This document shows, one piece after another, positions 59,336-64,000 of a stretch of DNA of 64,000 nucleotides (position 1 is its first letter; every line of letters starts with the position of its first letter). The notes beneath the pieces were generated by a model. It saw nothing but the letters and a program-made list of their open reading frames with translations. It was not told where the DNA came from and did no database searches. The DNA is from Tenrec ecaudatus (taxonomy: Eukaryota; Chordata; Mammalia; Afrosoricida; Tenrecidae). A program made the position numbers and the translations under genes. The DNA is taken from the NCBI RefSeq assembly GCF_050624435.1, contig NC_134539.1:46408001-46472000 (forward strand). The letters are read 5' to 3'.

Positions 59336-60699
59336 CCTAGGGGTTGCAGCATTCTCAGGCCGCTGGCAGTAACCACGCATGCCCACTAGGAGTCTGAGGC
59401 CCGCCACCCTTTGGAACTTTGCTCTGGACCGATTATGTCAGTTAACTGCCAACACAAGTGTGTGTGCCCAGTGACCTGCACCCTGCTTTTGGATTGGTTT
59501 TTAAGTACATAGAAAATGTGATTCTACCAATTCATTTTAGACATGCCAAATCTCCATCTCTGCTCTCCCCACCCACCGCTCCCCACCATTGCACAATTCC
59601 ATCTCCGCTGGCCACAATGCCAAGCACCCACCAGACACCAGACATTGAAAATAGTCAAATAACCAGGACAACTGCTGAAACAATGGAATCCTCTCAATTT
59701 TACTGGTTTGAGTTCAGCTGCCAAAGGTACTGGGTTTTTACAAAAAACAAACAAACCCAGCCAGCTTGTATAGTGCTCGGACTTCCAGTGACATCAACCT
59801 TCTAAAACGTTGAGAACCCGGGGGGTGGGGGGGTGTAGGGCGGTGGGGAATAAGCAGGAGGCTTGAGACCTCCAGAAAACAGCAGCCCAAACGCCCATGC
59901 ATCCGTCCTCAGAAGCAAAGCAAACCTGACACGTGGGGGATACTTGCGTTCCTGGCTTCCTCAAGAAATCTTCAGCTTCGCCCTAGAGGTTTCCCTCCGA
60001 GAGCAGGAGACGAGGGAGGGGGCCCTCCGGAAGCGGCTCGGGAGAGGAAGCTGTTGGAGCAGCCAGATCGGACAGGAGCATGTTTTGCATGGAGTGTACG
60101 AGAGAAATCACAGCCAAAGCTGTTTCCAAATACAGCTGGGGGCGTGTCCTTGGGATCAGCAGTCCCAAACACTACAATAGCCCCATGACCTCACCGATGG
60201 AACACACGGCAGCAAAGCCATCGGCGAGAAGAGCATTCCCAGACTGTGAAAGGCAAAGCCCGGGCCGACACATTTTGACAGCTCCCTGCACCCCTGCATG
60301 CTACCAAAGGGGCTGAGGCTTGTAATGCTGACCGTGACTCATCCAGGAAAGGTCACATCCTCTCCAGTGCACGTTGTTTGCTAAGGCAGGGGAGTGCGTA
60401 CCACATCTTAGAAAGATTTCTTTAAAAAACAAAACAAAACAAAACCCAACCGAAATAAATCAAAAACTGTCAAATTGTCAAGAGTCAGCACTTAAAGGGG
60501 TTAATCTTCAGTTATCAGAATATCTGCATACGTACCTCATTTTACAATAGTAGTAAATGAGGCATTACTTTTAAATATATATAATCATTAGTATCAAATT
60601 ATTGGCACCATTCAGTTTTAAGGATAGGGACAGGAGAGCAAACTATACAGTACAACATAAAAATACAATTCTGATACAAATGTACAAGATCATTTCCAC
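59336..60699. other. Intergenic / EPB41L4B distal 3' flank, nothing recognised
   Basis: A G-run occurs near 59.82 kb and an (AAAAC)n run near 60.43 kb. No exon or named repeat is supported. Confidence 0.3.
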
Positions 60700-61250
60700 T
60701 TAACAAGTGGTCATAAGAAATGGATAGACATTTTACATACAAGGAGCTACAGCTGGTAAATCATCACATGGAAACATGTTCAGCCTGGCTAGCGATTAAA
60801 GAAACAAAACAACCTCTCAAAAACAATTGAGCACACCTATTACACTAGCAAAAATAAATTAAAAATGGCAAAACCCAATACTGGCAGAGTTACTGGTACA
60901 TAGAAATGCGTATACATTGCTGGTGGCATTATAAACTGCTGAGGGGATTCAAGCATTCAGAAGGGATGGGGGTTGAACTAGATGACCTTGAAGGTCCTCC
61001 CAATCCAGAGGTTGGCTCTTTCTAGAGAACATTCTGGCAATATGAAACAATAGCTACAAAATAATCCATGCTCTTATAACCAACCCCTCTCTGGAGATAT
61101 TCTCAAAGAAATAATCCAAAAAAAGAAGAAACGTATTTTCTTATAAAGGCATTCATAGCAGCACTATTTGTTAGAGTGAAAATTCGGATAGATCTCAGAT
61201 ATCCAACAGTGAGGTTAACCATGACACATGGCTAGAAAGATGCTTAAGCC
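60700..61250 (+). mobile_element. L1 3' region, interrupted
   Basis: 'tggtcataagaaatggatag', 'agcgattaaagaaacaaaac', 'acattgctggtggcattata', then after a short interruption 'attctggcaatatgaaacaa' and 'cattcatagcagcactattt' are the L1 late ORF2 to 3' UTR order. Confidence 0.7.
60955..61012 (+). repeat. Possible L3/CR1 3' end within the L1
   Basis: 'gggggttgaactagatgacc' followed by 'ttgaaggtcctcccaatcc' resembles the conserved 3' end of CR1/L3 LINEs. Confidence 0.4.
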
Positions 61251-62286
61251 GACGAGAGCAGGACCTGTGTTGATAGGCAGACAGACGCGTTAGGTGGGGA
61301 AGCACAACAAAACCACGGGTGCACGCTAATCAGAGTACGTGGAAGCATGTGCACATCCGTCTGGAGAAAGCTCGGGAAAGAATTTGGAGGGATCGTTTGT
61401 GGCCAAGGGGTACCTTTTTCTTGCAAAGTTGTTCAAACGCGTAATAAAAATTTAAAAACACATTTCTTGAAATTATATAAAAAGAGCAAAATTTCTTCTG
61501 TCTAAGGTTTGATCAACAGGACATGAATTGATCAACTTGAGGCGTTTATTGTAATTTTCCTCTATGGGACACCCAAGTGAGTCACTTTGAGGTGGAATCA
61601 TCTTAACCTTGTATGGATTTTCAGACAATGCAAATCTATAATTTCCTACTGTGGACTTAATGAAAATTTCTGTTTATCCCACTACGTCCACACGTTAAAT
61701 TATATTGAGGTTAAACTGAAGTACTCTCCGTTGTGGGAATACACACTTTCTCTTTTTTTTACTTCATCTATTCAGGTCTGAATAAAAATGAATGTTAGGA
61801 CTTTATAAGACAGATGTAGTCATCAGTGTAAATGGAAAAAAAATCAGCAGTAAAGAATTAGTTTTTTTCTCTCATTAAAAATGACTCTTTAACAGTCAGT
61901 CAAAGCTTGGTGCAAGTTTCAATCATACAAAATCACATGGGTGAGATCCCCGGCAAAGGATTTCTGCGCCATATTAACCCCTGTGGTTATTAACATATGT
62001 ACACGGGCATTTCCTAAAAGGAAACCCCATTTTCTCATCTTTTTAATCCTCGACTTAGCAAATCCTGCCTCAACTACACTGAGTAGTAGAAAAACTCTAA
62101 TCCTCAGGAGAAAGGAAACTACTTTGCCAATAAGAACCGAGCCAGAAGTCGGCTGTCCCTGTCCCTGGAGATGGAGCGCACAGTGCACGCAGCCCGTGGA
62201 CGCTGTGCCCGAGGAGCGCACACAGCCCGAAGAACGAAGACGGACAGAAGGCACCAGGCCATCCTGCAGGCGACACAGGGAGAATT
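61251..62286 (-). other. Probable 3' UTR of EPB41L4B
   Basis: Sequence downstream of the inferred EPB41L4B stop codon. A minus-strand AATAAA lies at 61545-61550, about 0.74 kb from the stop, and is a candidate polyadenylation signal. The extent of the UTR is an inference. Confidence 0.45.
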
Positions 62287-62402
62287 TCACAGTTCGGTCA
62301 TCAGCAGTCTTTTCATCATTTTTTCTCTCTCCAGTTCCTGCCGGAGCGTCTCCGCACTAAGATAGTATGACATAAAGGACAGGATTTGGTTACAGTCATG
62401 AA
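62287..62402 (-). CDS. EPB41L4B: Probable last coding exon of EPB41L4B
   Basis: On the minus strand a strong acceptor (a TTTGCTTTTTCTTCAG tract) opens a frame whose translation runs HDCNQILSFMSYYLSAETLR, then QELEREKMMKRLLMTEL and a TGA stop, 37 residues plus a split first codon. The composition (conserved-looking, charged, likely helical) and the stop in the first exon-sized frame suggest a true C-terminus. EPB41L4B is the next gene upstream of FRRS1L in human and runs on the same strand, which is the main reason for the name. It is a FERM-domain adaptor linked to cell migration; the FERM part is outside this window. I cannot confirm the tail by alignment. Confidence 0.7.
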
Positions 62403-62814
62403 CTGAAGAAAAAGCAAACAAGCACAAATCATGGATTGCACTGTCTAATGGAGAACATTAAAGCACGGGGCCAGAACCAGTCTTTTTATTTGGAAAATTC
62501 ATCGACTTCATTTGGATGAGTTGGTACAATGACAGAGAGGAGATGGAGAGGGCGCAGGCCCACGTATTTGTTGGTAAAAAGAGAAAAAAAAAAGATCAAA
62601 AGCCTGCATTTTTTTAAGTCTCAGGGCTGTGATACCCTCCAGGCTGTATGGTCAGTTGAATTACTTGTCACTGAGTGGATTCTCACGCATGGTGATCTCG
62701 TGCTTGTTGGAGTCTATGGGGTCTCCTAGGGTAGCATCCGTGGCGGATATTCTGGTCGTAGATTGACAGATCTTTCTTTCATGGTACCGCTCATGAAAAA
62801 GAAACAAAACAAAG

Positions 62815-62965
62815 CCAAACTCCCTGCCATGGAGTCAGAGCAGACTCAGTGACCCAAAGTGGGTTTCCCAAGTTGCCACTGTTCCCAAGAGTAGAATGCC
62901 CGGTCTTTCTCCTGCGGAGCAGCTGGGGTTTCAAACTGCCGACCATCACAACTTCCGACGTCTCA
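62815..62965 (-). mobile_element. AfroSINE copy
   Basis: 'actccctgccatggagtcag', 'ctttctcctgcggagcagct' and 'ggtttcaaactgccgaccat' are in reverse. Confidence 0.8.
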
Positions 62966-63249
62966 GAGGGGCTCACGAGCCCTTTACCTACCGAGCGGCT
63001 CTCTCTGTCCACTCTGAATGTATTGTGAGCACATCACCCAGATCACCAGCAAGGGCTTCCCATACTGAGGCTCGTACTCAACAGAATGGGGATGGAGAGT
63101 AAAGTCACTACCTGGAGTTTTCTGTTTATGAGATACGTTCACGGCCATCAACCTACCAAATAGCCTACTCTCTGCAGAATACATTGCTAAAAAGGCCACA
63201 ACAAGCAGGACATACATTATCGAATGTCTACAACACTCGTGCGTTTTTG

Positions 63250-63372
63250 GTTCTGAGAATGAAGTTCTGTTGTTATTCCCATTTCACAGATGAGGAAACT
63301 GAGGTTTAGGGAGGCCAAGTCACTTGCTCAAGGCAGGAAGTGTTAGAACAAAACCTGGATTTCAGGCTGTCG
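63250..63372 (-). repeat. MIR copy, well preserved
   Basis: 'tattcccatttcacagatga', 'ggaaactgaggtttagggag' and 'caagtcacttgctcaaggca' form the reverse of the MIR core. Confidence 0.85.
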
Positions 63373-63714
63373 GCCTCCAGTGGTGAGGACGGCCCAGAAA
63401 ACAGACCCTTGGTAGGTGATGGTTGAAGGAGAGAGGCCCTACGTTTTGATGTTTATCAAAGAGAGCGTGTGAGGGGCCTTTGGCTGTGTTTTGCTGTATC
63501 TGTAGCAGTCAGTACAGTGAATGAGCTGTTGGATTCTTGAGGTGGCAGCAGCCTCAACTCTCTTTGACCCTTGTCTGGAGTGTAGACAAGGCAGAAAAAC
63601 GTAGACAAAAAAGTTGAGCTTGCTTTGATCAGCTTTCTTCCCAGATCACTCACAAAATCCTCCTTCACAGGGTAGAATCCCGGGCCAGCCAACAATGATG
63701 GGGCCTCAAAATCT

Positions 63715-64000
63715 TAGCACTACATGTGGTAGTTACGTAATCACGTGTCAATTTGAGGGTTAAGAGGGTAGGGGCGGAGTCTAGCTTTCAATCAAGATAT
63801 AGCCAATGAGGTCTCTGTGTGGGCATGGCCTTTTCCTGAGGATTGGGGAACTCCTGTTTTTCCTGCTTGGAGGTGGGAAACATGCTCTCTCAGCTCACTC
63901 CCTGCGAGACATCCCTGTGGAGAAGACATATAGAGAGAGGCTGATGGAGCCAGACCTCTGGAGTCGGAGAAGCCACGCGGAGAGCCCTAACAGTGCGGAG
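63715..64000 (+). mobile_element. LTR-like repeat related to copies A and B, cut by the window edge
   Basis: 'tggtagttacgtaatcacgt' opens it. Further on, 'ctgcgagacatccctgtgga' and 'gagaagccacgcggagagcc' parallel the middle of the LTRs at 39.8 and 57.3 kb, while the 5' part differs. It is a related but distinct subfamily. Confidence 0.55.

Larger units (their letters stand above)
62403..64000 (-). other. Probable EPB41L4B intron
   Basis: Follows from the exon call at 62.3-62.4 kb. It holds an AfroSINE, a MIR and part of an LTR. No second EPB41L4B exon was identified before the right edge. Confidence 0.5.

Noticed and set aside
63456-63695. A minus-strand frame that could be another EPB41L4B exon
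   Set aside because: I see no convincing acceptor and donor pair in the right phases, and the translation is not recognised.

Overview
This window is nuclear DNA from a placental mammal. It carries a high density of interspersed repeats: tRNA-derived SINEs of the afrotherian (AfroSINE) type, RTE LINE copies whose 3' end matches the SINE tail, and many L1 3' ends. A SPIN-type hAT transposon lies at 45.2 kb. Among afrotherians SPIN is known from tenrecs, so a tenrec (probably Echinops telfairi) is the best guess. The species is an inference from repeats; no species-specific gene marker was used.

Three protein-coding genes lie on the minus strand in the order known from human 9q31.3 (TMEM245, FRRS1L, EPB41L4B). 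TMEM245 enters with exon 1 and its CpG-island promoter at about 21.5-22.3 kb and continues leftward through exons 2 (7.6 kb) and 3 (5.5 kb); the rest of the gene lies beyond position 1. FRRS1L is complete: five coding exons from 54.2 kb (CpG-island exon 1) through 47.6, 46.7 and 37.5 kb to the stop codon at 34.1 kb, giving a predicted 297-residue protein. All its splice phases join without a frameshift. The probable last coding exon of EPB41L4B is at 62.3-62.4 kb, with its 3' UTR running toward lower coordinates.

Most of the rest is intron or intergenic sequence filled with repeats: about two dozen AfroSINE copies in both orientations, three large RTE pieces on the minus strand and one on the plus strand, old L1M, L2 and MIR fragments, MaLR-type LTRs, Tigger and hAT fossils, a decayed mariner carcass with transposase remnants, and several microsatellites. 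I find no operon, CRISPR array, prophage or rRNA/tRNA gene.

The genes are neighbours by conserved synteny, not a functional unit. TMEM245 is a multi-pass membrane protein of the AI-2E transporter-like family. FRRS1L is a DOMON-domain membrane protein needed for AMPA-receptor assembly in the ER. EPB41L4B is a FERM-domain cytoskeletal adaptor. The observations most worth checking are transposon history (SPIN, repeated insertion at one target site, a poly(A)-only insertion close to FRRS1L) and promoter architecture (paired ZNF143-like motifs at TMEM245). I did not find a convincing undescribed biological system.
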